The notes under the pieces are model-generated. The model saw only the letters and a program-made list of their open reading frames with translations, was not told the origin of the DNA and did no database searches. Shown here piece by piece: positions 49,591 through 58,646 of a stretch of 64,000 nucleotides of DNA. The position numbers were made by a program, and so were the translations under genes. This DNA comes from Cochleicola gelatinilyticus. Lineage in GTDB: Bacteria; Bacteroidota; Bacteroidia; Flavobacteriales; Flavobacteriaceae. Location of the stretch: positions 558,001 to 622,000 of the forward strand of contig NZ_LRXL01000037.1 of NCBI RefSeq assembly GCF_001637325.1, written 5' to 3'. Each line of letters begins with the position of its first letter. The stretch's first letter is position 1.

Positions 49591-50127
49591 TTAAATTTCA
49601 AAAAAACTAAATACAGAACCGCCATACCTACGTGCTTCCTTAAAATTAACGACGTGAGATAAATCTGTATGTTTGGTATGTTCAATGATTACAATACCTT
49701 CAGAATTGAGTAAATCATTATTAAAAATTTTTTCAACCATTTTTTGAAGGTCCTCTGGAGTAAATGCATATGGAGGGTCTGCAAAAACCACATCGAAGCT
49801 TCTATGTTTCGAATTGAGGTATTTTTTAACATCTGCTTTTACAGTGCTTATTTGAAAAGATAACTCTTCAGCAATACTATTTATATATTTCACACATCCG
49901 TAATGCATATCAACGGCGGTGATATCTTCTGTTCCTCTAGAAGCAAATTCGTAACTTATATTTCCCGTTCCTGCGAAAAGATCTAACAGGGAACTATTGT
50001 GAAAATCGATGCGATGTCGAAGAATATTAAATAAAGCTTCTTTAGCAAAATCTGTTGTAGGGCGTACAGGAAGATTTTTTGGTGCTGTTAGTCGTTTGCC
50101 TTTATATGTGCCTGAAATAATTCGCAT
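49591..50127 (-). CDS. rsmD: 16S rRNA (guanine-966-N2) methyltransferase
   Basis: The 178-aa protein begins MRIISGTYKGKRLTAPKNLPVRPTTD, the RsmD opener. It has the SAM-binding LDLFAGTGNISYEFASRG and the catalytic DPPYAF (in VVFADPPYAF). RsmD methylates N2 of G966 in the loop that contacts P-site tRNA in the 30S subunit. It is full length for the family (180-200 aa). Its start overlaps the stop of the DUF3822 gene (TAATG), so it is translationally coupled to it. Confidence 0.94.
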   Translation of the reverse strand: MRIISGTYKGKRLTAPKNLPVRPTTDFAKEALFNILRHRIDFHNSSLLDLFAGTGNISYEFASRGTEDITAVDMHYGCVKYINSIAEELSFQISTVKADVKKYLNSKHRSFDVVFADPPYAFTPEDLQKMVEKIFNNDLLNSEGIVIIEHTKHTDLSHVVNFKEARRYGGSVFSFFEI

Positions 50128-50984
50128 TAGGATAGTACTTGATGAATTAAGTAATGCTGGTGATCTTCTAAATTTGTTTCAGAAGGAGTTGTTCTATTGT
50201 CTTTAAAAAATTCAATGTTCCGAATATATGTATATAGTGCGGTATAAAGATTATCGTCTCGTGTAATCTTTCCGAAGATATAGGCCTGTGTATTTTCTGT
50301 AGAAAGTTGAAGTTGTTCCATCGCGAATAATACATAATATATAAAATCCTCTGTAGTACGAAACGGATAGCTGTTGCAAAGTTCTAGTTGTCCATTTTTT
50401 ATAATAATACAGTCGAAATGCTCTTTTTGTACATGAAGAAAGATTTTTGGCAATATAGAATGTCTTTCTTTTTTAAGAATACTCTCCAAAAGAACGGATG
50501 TGGCATGATAATATTGAAAAGTTCCAAAACGCTCAAAAAAGTAATTGTTAATGTTTACAAAAGGGACATAAACTACAATCACATCTCCAAGAGTTACCTT
50601 ATCATGTGCGATAAAATCGTTTCCTAATATCTTTGTATTAAACTTAAGATATTCTACAGCTTTCTCAGGATCGAATAGGGAAGAAGGGACCAATGTATAA
50701 CAATCGGTTGCGTAGACTACAGAAACTTCATCGAATGATACGCCTAGTTCCTCTTTTTGCTTTACTATTTTGTTAATCTCAAAAAGTAACTCTTCTGGTG
50801 TTCGACTGTTCGAAAACTCTTTTTCATAAAAGAAAAGTGTTTCGCAGGAGGAACCTTGCTGTATCAAAAAAGAAAGTCCGGTCAATGAAACTTGAACGGA
50901 CAGTCTTTTCGATATAGAATTTGATATGTTATTTGTCTTGTGCAGTGTCGTACTTTTTAGGCCAGTTACCAGTAGTATTAACAT
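50127..50984 (-). CDS. DUF3822 family protein
   Basis: The 285-aa protein from the first ATG (50984) has family-like sequence starting only near residue 28 (RLSVQVSLTGLSFLIQ). The ATG lies 56 bp inside the preceding gene and the codons between offer no ATG, GTG or TTG, so the true start is uncertain. Motifs such as VVYATDCYTLVPSSLFDPEKA, LGDVIVVYVPFVNINNYFFERFG and FDCIIIKNGQLELCNSYPF suggest an actin/Hsp70-like fold as in PilM-type proteins, which I infer only from pattern. The family characteristically sits before rsmD in Bacteroidota. Confidence 0.78.
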   Translation of the reverse strand: MLILLVTGLKSTTLHKTNNISNSISKRLSVQVSLTGLSFLIQQGSSCETLFFYEKEFSNSRTPEELLFEINKIVKQKEELGVSFDEVSVVYATDCYTLVPSSLFDPEKAVEYLKFNTKILGNDFIAHDKVTLGDVIVVYVPFVNINNYFFERFGTFQYYHATSVLLESILKKERHSILPKIFLHVQKEHFDCIIIKNGQLELCNSYPFRTTEDFIYYVLFAMEQLQLSTENTQAYIFGKITRDDNLYTALYTYIRNIEFFKDNRTTPSETNLEDHQHYLIHQVLS

Positions 50985-51600
50985 CGGTCATAGAACCTAC
51001 CGAAATATAGGCACCATTTACACCATCTACAGATACAACTTGCTTTTCTTGAGCCAATAAATCTTTGTTTTTATCACCAAGAATTAAATCTTTGGCAACA
51101 CGAGCTTCAAAAACAGGATATTTGGATTTATTTTTTACAATGCTTCCAGCTTTTAATTCGAATTTTTCATTAACTCCTTCTATAGGAACGTTCATCATTG
51201 TTTTAAAACGATCGCTTCCTTTGTATAAAGAATCTTTAACAGAGGTAAAACCTAACGTATCGGTTACAATTTCTTCGATAATATATCCTCCAGTAAGTGC
51301 ATCTAGTCCGTAAGCCTTGTTTTTAGCTTGATCAGCATAACTTGTATCACGTCTTACAGTGATAGCATATTTTGCAGTATCTAAAAATCGTATTAAACTA
51401 TCAAAATCTCCAGTAAATTTTCCTGTAATTTCTTGATGCGCTAATTCTGCATTCTTAATATCTTTTAAGTTTTTAATGACTTTGGCGTAGCGAGCCTCTT
51501 TTACTTTGTTAAAATTAACAGGGCCGATTACTGAATTGTAAAGTTGATATCCTAAAAAGACGATAACAACCCAAAGAACTAACTGAATTACTAATTTCAT
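50929..51600 (-). CDS. Membrane-anchored protein of unknown function
   Basis: The 223-aa protein has an N-terminal membrane anchor (LVIQLVLWVVIVFLGYQLYNSV) directly followed by NFNKVKEARYAKVIKNLKDIKNAELAHQEITGKFTGDFDSLIRFLDT. This arrangement, an anchor then a long helix, then the phrase A-x-x-A-H-x-x-x-x-G-x-F, resembles type-II-secretion/pilin-like subunits but lacks the prepilin peptidase site. The rest is beta-rich. With DUF3822 (possibly PilM-like) downstream, a shared envelope apparatus can be imagined, but this is weak. Its end overlaps the DUF3822 start by 56 bp. Confidence 0.65.
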   Translation of the reverse strand: MKLVIQLVLWVVIVFLGYQLYNSVIGPVNFNKVKEARYAKVIKNLKDIKNAELAHQEITGKFTGDFDSLIRFLDTAKYAITVRRDTSYADQAKNKAYGLDALTGGYIIEEIVTDTLGFTSVKDSLYKGSDRFKTMMNVPIEGVNEKFELKAGSIVKNKSKYPVFEARVAKDLILGDKNKDLLAQEKQVVSVDGVNGAYISVGSMTDVNTTGNWPKKYDTAQDK

Positions 51601-51727
51601 TGTATGATAGTTTAAGTGTTTTTTTTAGAGTAAGGTCTATCGCAAATCTACAATTTTTTTTTGTTCGTTAAAGTATATTCTGAAAAAATCATAGCTATCT
51701 TTAAACCCACTTAGTAACCTTCGATAC

Positions 51728-53152
51728 ATGGATGTACCACATTTTTATAGCCTTTTAAAATCTGACTTCCCATTTAACACAACTGCAAAACAAGACATTA
51801 CGCTTCAATTATTAGCTGCTTTTGTCTTGAATGATGTAGCAAATGAGACCTTTTTACTAAAAGGTTATGCGGGTACTGGAAAAACAACAATTGTAGGAAC
51901 CCTAGTGAAAAACCTCTGGAAAGTAAAACAATCACCTGTTTTATTAGCCCCTACGGGTAGAGCAGCTAAGGTAATTAGTAATTATTCTAACAAGGAAGCG
52001 TTTACAATTCATAAGAAAATATATTTCCCAAAAGGAGAAAAGGGAGGTGGTGTTTCGTTCACACTTCAGAAAAACAAGCATAGAAATACAATATTTATCG
52101 TCGATGAAGCTTCTATGATCCCGGATATTAATCAAGACGCAAAACTATTTGAGAATGGTTCATTACTAGATGACCTTATGGAATACGTATATTCTGGACA
52201 CAATTGTAAATTATTACTTATAGGAGATACTGCACAATTGCCTCCTATAAAATTAGATATTAGTCCAGCTCTAGATGCCCGAACGCTCGAAAATCATTAT
52301 AATAAAGAGGTTGTTTCTATAGAGCTCGATGAAGTAGTGCGGCAAGAAAGAGAAAGTGGTATTCTTATAAATGCTACTAAATTAAGAGAACATCTTGACG
52401 AGGGCTTTTACGACACGTTTAAGTTTTCTGAACTACCTTATACAGATGTAATTCGCCCGTTAGATGGCAACGAGTTGTTAGAAGCAATTAGCGATTCGTA
52501 TCACCAACTAGGAAACGAAGACACCGTAATTATTGTTAGATCTAATAAAAGAGCCAATCTGTACAATCAGAACATTCGTAATCGTATTCTATTTCAAGAA
52601 GAAGAATTGGCTGCAGGAGATTATCTAATGGTGGTAAAAAACAATTATTTCTGGGTAAAAACTACCAGTGAAGCTGGGTTTATTGCCAATGGTGATATTA
52701 TAAAAATTTTAGAGATCTTCGGAATTAAAGAGCTCTACGGATTTAAATTTGCTGAAGTACAAGTACAAATGGTGGATTATCCAGATATGAAGCCGTTTGA
52801 AACAGTATTACTTTTAGATACTCTTACTTCGGAAACACCTTCGCTGCCGTATGAAGATTCCAACCGTTTGTATCAAGAAGTGATGAAAGATTACGCAGAT
52901 GAAAAATCAAAATATAAAAAGTTCATGGCGGTAAAAAAGAACAAATACTTTAATGCGCTACAAGTAAAATTCTCATACGCTATTACGTGTCATAAATCTC
53001 AAGGAGGACAATGGAATACCGTTTTTGTTGAGCAGCCTTATTTACCTAACGGAATCGATAAAGAATACTTAAGGTGGTTGTATACAGCCATTACCCGAGC
53101 AAAAGAAAAATTATACCTCATTGGTTTTAAGAATGAGTTTTTTGTAGATTAG
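51728..53152 (+). CDS. RecD/Pif1-like superfamily 1B helicase
   Basis: The 474-aa protein has Walker A GYAGTGKTT (46-54), Walker B IVDEASM, motif III GDTAQLPPI, NKRANLYN (motif IV-like), the UvrD-C-terminal region YAITCHKSQGGQWNTVFV and motif VI YTAITRAKEKLYLIGF. It lacks the long N-terminal part of RecD2 and has no RecB/RecC neighbours. Compact AAA-type helicases of this kind occur in Bacteroidota, and a role in 5'-3' unwinding or repair is inferred. It is followed immediately by the DUF4126 gene (start 5 bp after its stop). Confidence 0.88.
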   Translation: MDVPHFYSLLKSDFPFNTTAKQDITLQLLAAFVLNDVANETFLLKGYAGTGKTTIVGTLVKNLWKVKQSPVLLAPTGRAAKVISNYSNKEAFTIHKKIYFPKGEKGGGVSFTLQKNKHRNTIFIVDEASMIPDINQDAKLFENGSLLDDLMEYVYSGHNCKLLLIGDTAQLPPIKLDISPALDARTLENHYNKEVVSIELDEVVRQERESGILINATKLREHLDEGFYDTFKFSELPYTDVIRPLDGNELLEAISDSYHQLGNEDTVIIVRSNKRANLYNQNIRNRILFQEEELAAGDYLMVVKNNYFWVKTTSEAGFIANGDIIKILEIFGIKELYGFKFAEVQVQMVDYPDMKPFETVLLLDTLTSETPSLPYEDSNRLYQEVMKDYADEKSKYKKFMAVKKNKYFNALQVKFSYAITCHKSQGGQWNTVFVEQPYLPNGIDKEYLRWLYTAITRAKEKLYLIGFKNEFFVD

Positions 53153-53157
53153 TGGCA

Positions 53158-53736
53158 ATGGATACCTTTTCAGTTTTAATCAGTTTATTTTTAGGCATTG
53201 GTCTTGCGGCTTCTGCAGGTTTTCGAGTGTTTCTTCCTTTACTTGCTTTAAGCATTGCTGGATATTACGAATACATTCCGCTAACGGAAAATTGGGAATG
53301 GATAGGAAGTTTAACAGCAATTATTACTTTAGCTGCTGCCACATTCCTTGAAATATTCGGGTACTACATTCCATGGTTCGATAATTTATTAGATACGATT
53401 GCCTTACCATTAGCAACGGTAGCGGGCACTATTGTTATAGTAGCGACTGTTGCCGATATGGATCCAGTTGTAACCTGGGCTTTGGCCATTATCGCTGGAG
53501 GGGGTACTGCATCAGCAATAAAAGGGAATGCAGCGGCATTACGGGTAGGGTCGACCGCAACAACTGGTGGTATTGCAAACCCTTTAGTAACAACTGTAGA
53601 AACAGGAACTGCAACGATTATGTCTGTTGCATCAATTTTTATACCCATAGTCGCATTTATAGTTGTACTTCTATTATTTTATGGAATCTTTAGATTTTAT
53701 AAAAAGCTTCGGAAAAAGCCATCGCCACGTCCTTGA
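53158..53736 (+). CDS. DUF4126 membrane protein
   Basis: The start is ATG 53158 (MDTFSVLISLFLGIGLAASAGFRVFLPLLALS); a GTG 6 bp upstream overlaps the helicase stop. The 192-aa protein has about five membrane helices with Gly/Ala-rich, transporter-like sequence (GIGLAASAGFRVFLPLL, GGGTASAIKGNAAALRVGSTATTGG). This matches DUF4126, a family of unknown role. The small-residue repeats suggest tight helix packing and possibly a channel. It ends in a basic cytoplasmic tail. Confidence 0.82.
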   Translation: MDTFSVLISLFLGIGLAASAGFRVFLPLLALSIAGYYEYIPLTENWEWIGSLTAIITLAAATFLEIFGYYIPWFDNLLDTIALPLATVAGTIVIVATVADMDPVVTWALAIIAGGGTASAIKGNAAALRVGSTATTGGIANPLVTTVETGTATIMSVASIFIPIVAFIVVLLLFYGIFRFYKKLRKKPSPRP

Positions 53737-53836
53737 TCTTTTATATTTTTGACAACTTTCAGAAAAAAGGAAACGATAATGAGGAAGCAACCAAAAGTCG
53801 TTTTCGGTATCTAATTAATAAGTCCTCACAGATTCT

Positions 53837-55669
53837 ATGAAAATAATAGCTATGATTCCCGCGCGTTACGGCGCATCGAGATTTCCCGGAAAATTAATGC
53901 AAGACCTTGGTGGTAAGACAGTTATTGTGCGTACCTATGAGGCTGCAAAAGCAACCGAACTTTTTGATGAAGTGTATGTGGTAACCGATAGTGACGTAAT
54001 TTTTCAAGAAATAGAAATGAATGGGGGAAAAGCAATCATGAGCGTAAAAACACATGATTGTGGAAGTGATCGTATTGCAGAAGCGGTCGAAAATATGGAT
54101 GTTGATATTGTGGTGAATGTTCAAGGGGACGAACCTTTTACTAGTAAGGAAGGTTTAGAGCAGGTGTTGCGTGTCTTTGATGGTCCAGACGCAGAAAAGA
54201 TTGATCTTGCTTCACTAATGACCGAAATTCACGACTGGAAGGAGATTAGCGACCCTAACTGTGTAAAAGTGATAGTAGATAAAGATAATTTTGCACAGTA
54301 TTTTTCACGCTCTCCAATTCCATATCCAAGAGATAAAAATGCTGCAGTTCAATACTATAAACATAAAGGGATTTACGCTTTTAGAAAACAAGCAATTTTA
54401 GATTTCTATAGATTACCAATGCGATCTTTGGAAGCTGCAGAAAAGATTGAATGCATTCGGTATTTAGAATATGGTAAAAATATTAAAATGGCAATATCAA
54501 ACACACAAGGAATAGAAATAGATACGCCAGAAGATCTAGTGCGTGCGAATAAAATATTAAAAGAAGAAAAAAGAGAAACGGTTAATAATAAATACAGAAA
54601 TTTTCCAATGGTGCCAAAAGTGGTATTCGGACAGGGAAGTTTCGACCAACTTTCTTCAATCTTAAACCCACAACGAAAAGATAAAGCTCCTTTTATATTC
54701 TTAGTGGATGACGTTTTTAAAGAGAATAAAATCTTTGTCGATCGTATAAACTTGAGGTTTAATGATAAATTAATTTTTATCTCAGCAGACGAAGAGCCAA
54801 AAACATCTCAAGTAGATCAGATTGTTAAAGAGATTAAAGAAGAGTTTACCTATAAACCTTCGGGAATTGTTGGTGTTGGTGGAGGCACAATTCTAGACTT
54901 GACCAAAGCTGTAGCAATTATGTTAACTAATAAGGGAAGTGCTTCCGACTATCAAGGTTGGGATCTCGTTAAAACTAAGGCGGTTTATCATGTTGGAGTT
55001 CCAACAATCTCAGGTACTGGTGCAGAAGTGTCGAGAACTACGGTTCTTACAGGACCCGTTAGAAAACTAGGGATTAATAGTGATTTTACACCATTCGATC
55101 AAGTTATCTTAGACCCAAATCTAACGATAGGTGTTCCTAAAAATCAATGGTTTTACACGGGAATGGATTGCTTTATTCATTGTGTTGAATCTTTAAACGG
55201 AACTTTTTTAAATGCCTTTAGTCAAAGCTATGGTGAGAAAGCATACGATCTCTGTATGGAAATATTTTTAGAAGATGAAAATCTATCTGAAGAAGAATCA
55301 AGAGGAAAATTAATGATGGCTTCATGGCACGGAGGAATGAGCATCGCGTACTCTCAAGTTGGTGTCGCACATGCTATGAGTTATGGACTTTCTTATGTAT
55401 TAGGAACTAAGCACGGTATTGGAAACTGCATCGTTTTCGATCATTTAGAAGAATTTTACCCTAAAGATGTTGCATTGTTTAAAAAGATGGTCGACAAATT
55501 TAATATTACAATACCAAAAGGACTCTGTAGTAATCTTACCGAAAATCAAATAAATACGATGATCGATATCGCCCTTAGTCTTGTCCCCCTTTGGGAGAAT
55601 GCCTTAGGAGATAATTGGGAAACTATTATGACTCGTGATAAATTGAAACAGCTATATTTAAAAATGTAA
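53837..55669 (+). CDS. kdsB: Fusion of CMP-Kdo synthetase (KdsB) with a KdnB-like iron alcohol dehydrogenase
   Basis: One 610-aa ORF has two complete enzymes. Residues 1-243 are Kds[34 protein letters not shown] and [11 protein letters not shown] short Lys/Glu linker (about 243-256) leads to a group-III iron-containing dehydrogenase: [14 protein letters not shown] (348-361), [12 protein letters not shown], the metal region [14 protein letters not shown] (442-455) and TKHGIGN. KdnB in Shewanella oxidises Kdo at C8 as the first step to 8-amino-Kdo, so the fusion joins oxidation and CMP activation. No kdnA-type aminotransferase is in the window. There is no stop or frameshift at the junction. 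Confidence 0.85.
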   Translation: MKIIAMIPARYGASRFPGKLMQDLGGKTVIVRTYEAAKATELFDEVYVVTDSDVIFQEIEMNGGKAIMSVKTHDCGSDRIAEAVENMDVDIVVNVQGDEPFTSKEGLEQVLRVFDGPDAEKIDLASLMTEIHDWKEISDPNCVKVIVDKDNFAQYFSRSPIPYPRDKNAAVQYYKHKGIYAFRKQAILDFYRLPMRSLEAAEKIECIRYLEYGKNIKMAISNTQGIEIDTPEDLVRANKILKEEKRETVNNKYRNFPMVPKVVFGQGSFDQLSSILNPQRKDKAPFIFLVDDVFKENKIFVDRINLRFNDKLIFISADEEPKTSQVDQIVKEIKEEFTYKPSGIVGVGGGTILDLTKAVAIMLTNKGSASDYQGWDLVKTKAVYHVGVPTISGTGAEVSRTTVLTGPVRKLGINSDFTPFDQVILDPNLTIGVPKNQWFYTGMDCFIHCVESLNGTFLNAFSQSYGEKAYDLCMEIFLEDENLSEEESRGKLMMASWHGGMSIAYSQVGVAHAMSYGLSYVLGTKHGIGNCIVFDHLEEFYPKDVALFKKMVDKFNITIPKGLCSNLTENQINTMIDIALSLVPLWENALGDNWETIMTRDKLKQLYLKM

Positions 55670-55686
55670 TTGGATAATTACATTAT

Positions 55687-56223
55687 ATGGGCTTCACAAA
55701 ATTTTTATATACTACAGTCTTTGGTTGGAAAATCAACGGTGATTTTGATCGTGCTATAAAGCGGTCTGTATTAATTTGTGCGCCTCATACCAGTTATCAA
55801 GATTTTCTTATTTCGATTGCGGCAAGAAGAATCTTAAAAGTGGAGATTAACTTTGTTGGGAAAAAAGAATTATTTACCGGTGCTTTTGGATGGTTCTTTA
55901 AATGGATGGGGGGAGCACCGTTAAATCGGGGTACTTCAGAAAATAAAGTTGAAGCTATTTCAAAAGTAATTCAAGCACACGATGAGTTTCGACTTGCAAT
56001 CGCTCCCGAAGGAACCCGAAATAAAGTTGAGAAGTGGAAAACCGGATACTATTATATCGCTATTTCTGCAAATGTTCCAATTATTCCTATAGGTTTCGAT
56101 TATCCAAATAAAACAATTCATATCGGGAGCGCATTCTACCCAACAGGAAACATTCAAAACGACGAAAACACCTTGAAAAGTTTCTATAAAGGAATCATCG
56201 GAAAATTTCCCGATAAATGTTAA
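55687..56223 (+). CDS. 1-acyl-sn-glycerol-3-phosphate acyltransferase-like protein
   Basis: The 178-aa PlsC-like protein has the catalytic HX4D motif (His34-TSYQ-Asp39), GAPLNRGTSENKV, and the glycerophosphate motif PEGTR (Glu108-Arg111), then YYIAISANVPIIPIGFDY. This short form, starting with WKINGDFD, is a common Bacteroidota variant of the lysophospholipid acyltransferase superfamily; the acceptor could be lysophosphatidate or another lipid. It follows the KdsB-KdnB fusion by 17 bp, so it may be part of a lipid or LPS operon. Confidence 0.85.
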   Translation: MGFTKFLYTTVFGWKINGDFDRAIKRSVLICAPHTSYQDFLISIAARRILKVEINFVGKKELFTGAFGWFFKWMGGAPLNRGTSENKVEAISKVIQAHDEFRLAIAPEGTRNKVEKWKTGYYYIAISANVPIIPIGFDYPNKTIHIGSAFYPTGNIQNDENTLKSFYKGIIGKFPDKC

Positions 56224-56403
56224 TTCTAGCTACGAGAATTTAACAGAAATTTAGATTAATATCTTGTTAATAGAAATCACCTTGTGTTTCCGTAACACTT
56301 TGTTAATCAGATATGTGTTGTTAAATGTTAGTTAAGTGTTTTTTAGGTTTTTCAAAGTTGTTCTACTTATTCCTATCTATGTAGAAATAAAAAAAACAAA
56401 CTT

Positions 56404-57429
56404 ATGAAATCAATTAAATTTTTAGCAATGGCTGCAATCGTATCATTTGGTATGGTGTCTTGTAGCGACGATGATGATAACGGTGGCGAAATTCCATCTG
56501 AAGATCTTAGAGTAGAACTGTATGCTTCTAGTAATACCGATGGAAATGTTACTAAGTACGATATGAGTGATATGAGCAATACCACTTCAGAAATGTTTGT
56601 AACATTATCAACCGATTCTGAAGGTCTATATTATGATGATGACACTAACGAGTTAACATTGTCTTCAAGAGCCCCATTACAATTAAATACGTACGCAAAT
56701 ATTGATGCAGCAACAGATGGTGTTACATTAAATGCTACTATTAGTTCTTCACCAGTTTTATTAAGTCCTAGAGATTTAGCAGTAAACGACGACATTTATG
56801 TTGTGTCCGATAATGCAGATGTAGATGGTGATACTACTACGAATGATGGAAGATTATTTGTATTTGTAAAAGGAGATAACGGGTTTACACTTCGTAATAC
56901 TGTAACAGTAGATTTTGCAGTATGGGGTATTGAATTTGTTGGAAATAACCTGTATGCAGTTGTAGATAAAACAAATCAATTAGCAGTATTTACTAACTTT
57001 AGTGCATCAAATACTACAGACGCTACAGTAGCTGCAAGTAAAACGATTACAGTAGAAGGTATTGTTAGAACTCATGGTATTGGATACGATGATGGTACAA
57101 TGATCTTAACTGATATTGGTGATGCAGCAGTAGATAACGATGGAGGTTTCCATATTATAACCGATTTCGACTCTAAATTCTCTGGCGTTGCAGATGGTGG
57201 AACATTAGCGGTTAGCGATCAAGTTCGAGTTGCAGGAAGTAATACTTTTTTAGGAAATCCTATTTCGGCTGAATTTGATTCAGATACTAATACTGTTTTT
57301 ATTGCTGAAAGAGCAAATGGAGGAGGAAGAGTACTTGCTTTTACCAATGCTGATGCAGGCGGTAATATTGCACCTAGTGTAAATAATACATTAAGCGGTG
57401 CATCTTCATTGTATTTTTACAGTGAATAA
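56404..57429 (+). CDS. Surface lipoprotein, probable beta-propeller
   Basis: The 341-aa protein has a lipoprotein signal (FLAMAAIVSFGMVSC, Cys20) followed by SDDDDNGGE, an acidic patch like the lipoprotein surface-export signal of Bacteroidota. The mature part repeats blade-like units (LSPRDLAVNDDIYVVSDNADV, GIEFVGNNLYAVVDKTNQLAVF, THGIGYDDGTMILTDIGDAAV, SAEFDSDTNTVFIAERANGGG). This suggests a propeller of five to six blades exposed outside the cell. I see no enzyme motif. It is monocistronic, with a long A/T-rich leader and a strong terminator. Confidence 0.75.
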   Translation: MKSIKFLAMAAIVSFGMVSCSDDDDNGGEIPSEDLRVELYASSNTDGNVTKYDMSDMSNTTSEMFVTLSTDSEGLYYDDDTNELTLSSRAPLQLNTYANIDAATDGVTLNATISSSPVLLSPRDLAVNDDIYVVSDNADVDGDTTTNDGRLFVFVKGDNGFTLRNTVTVDFAVWGIEFVGNNLYAVVDKTNQLAVFTNFSASNTTDATVAASKTITVEGIVRTHGIGYDDGTMILTDIGDAAVDNDGGFHIITDFDSKFSGVADGGTLAVSDQVRVAGSNTFLGNPISAEFDSDTNTVFIAERANGGGRVLAFTNADAGGNIAPSVNNTLSGASSLYFYSE

Positions 57430-57452
57430 GTTCATACGAAACACTTAACTTA

Positions 57453-57488
57453 AAAGCCCTTTTCATTTCTGAAAAGGGCTTTTTTATT
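57453..57488. terminator. Bidirectional hairpin terminator
   Basis: AAAGCCCTTTTC and GAAAAGGGCTTT form a 12-bp stem with a short ATTTCT loop and a T-run, between convergent genes. Confidence 0.93.
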
Positions 57489-57504
57489 ATATAAAATTTA
57501 GACG

Positions 57505-58227
57505 TTATTCGTCAGCGGTTTCTTCCATCGTGTGATATACGTTTTGAACATCATCGTCTTCTTCTAATTTCTCTAAAAGTTTCTCTACATCGGCAGCTTC
57601 TTCCGAAGTAAGCTTCTTAGTTACTTGAGGAATTCGCTCGAAACCTGAAGATAAGATCTCAATGTTATTTTCTTCTAAATACGCTTGAATGGCACCAAAA
57701 CTTTCAAAAGGAGCGTAAATAAGAACTCCATCATCATCTTCGAAAATTTCTTCTACACCGTGATCGATAAGTTCTAACTCTAGTTCTTCCAATTCAATTC
57801 CTTCTCCATTAATTCTGAAATTACAGGTATGGTCGAACATAAATACGGTAGACCCAGATGTTCCTAAGCTTCCGTCTGTTTTATTAAAGTACGAACGTAC
57901 ATTAGCAACGGTTCGTGTGTTATTGTCGGTAGCTGTTTCAATAAGAATAGCAATTCCATGTTGCGCGTAGCCTTCAAACAAAACTTCTTTAAAATCTCCT
58001 AACGATTTATCGCTGGCGCGTTTAATTGCACGTTCAACGTTATCTTTAGGCATGTTTACCGCCTTGGCATTTTGAATTACAGCACGTAATCGGGCATTCG
58101 AATCGGGATCTGGTCCTCCTTCTTTTACTGCCATTACAATATCTTTTCCAATACGTGTAAACGCTTTCGACATCGCCGACCAACGTTTCATTTTTCTCGC
58201 TTTTCTAAATTCAAAAGCTCTTCCCAT
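57505..58227 (-). CDS. yebC: YebC/PmpR-family translation or transcription factor
   Basis: The 240-aa protein starts MGRAFEFRKARKMKRWSAMSKAFTRIGKDI, a diagnostic YebC opener (TACO1-like three-domain fold). It carries NMPKDNVERAIKRA, GTSGSTVFMFDH and an acidic C-terminus (EEDDDVQNVYHTMEE). YebC homologues were long called transcriptional regulators; recent work links them to relieving ribosome stalls at proline runs. Its -7 element is probably TATATTTG on the minus strand (58300-58293). It is monocistronic. Confidence 0.94.
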   Translation of the reverse strand: MGRAFEFRKARKMKRWSAMSKAFTRIGKDIVMAVKEGGPDPDSNARLRAVIQNAKAVNMPKDNVERAIKRASDKSLGDFKEVLFEGYAQHGIAILIETATDNNTRTVANVRSYFNKTDGSLGTSGSTVFMFDHTCNFRINGEGIELEELELELIDHGVEEIFEDDDGVLIYAPFESFGAIQAYLEENNIEILSSGFERIPQVTKKLTSEEAADVEKLLEKLEEDDDVQNVYHTMEETADE

Positions 58228-58292
58228 AATTCAAATTTGTTTAGTATGGCTTTCCGAAGAAACCCTTTATTCTTTAATAAATTAGTGCAACC

Positions 58293-58300
58293 CAAATATA
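58293..58300 (-). promoter_or_regulatory. yebC: -7 promoter element (TATATTTG) upstream of yebC
   Basis: A TAnnTTTG match on the minus strand, 65 bp before the yebC start. Confidence 0.4.
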
Positions 58301-58360
58301 AAAAATCCTACCTATACCCGCTAAAATTTAAAAAATGATTTTAGCAGCTCTTTTAGGAAG

Positions 58361-58642
58361 TTACCCCATTAGATTGTCTATTGTTTTGGCTAGTTCGAAA
58401 TCCTTCTCAGTAACTCCATCTGCATCATGTGTGGAAAGACTAATGCTTACCGTATTATACACATTCGACCAGTCTGGATGATGTTGTAGTCGCTCTGCTT
58501 CAAACGCAATGCGAGTCATCATGGTAAAGGCCTCTTTAAAGTTTTCAAATTCAAAGGCGGTGTGAATGCTATTTTCAAAATATTCCCAACCTTCAAAATC
58601 TTTCAGTTTTTCGTTAATTTCTTTCTCTGTAAATGCTTTCAT
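58361..58642 (-). CDS. 4a-hydroxytetrahydrobiopterin dehydratase
   Basis: The start is ATG 58642 (MKAFTEKEINEKLKDFEGWEYFE), giving 93 aa, the family length; a longer ORF would overlap the upstream gene. The pterin-binding histidines are in ERLQHHPDWSNVYNTVSISLSTHDADGVTEKDFELA, with the hallmark HHPDW. The enzyme dehydrates 4a-hydroxytetrahydropterin after aromatic amino acid hydroxylation. No phenylalanine hydroxylase lies nearby. It follows the epimerase-like gene by 4 bp. Confidence 0.9.
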   Translation of the reverse strand: MKAFTEKEINEKLKDFEGWEYFENSIHTAFEFENFKEAFTMMTRIAFEAERLQHHPDWSNVYNTVSISLSTHDADGVTEKDFELAKTIDNLMG

Positions 58643-58646
58643 AATT

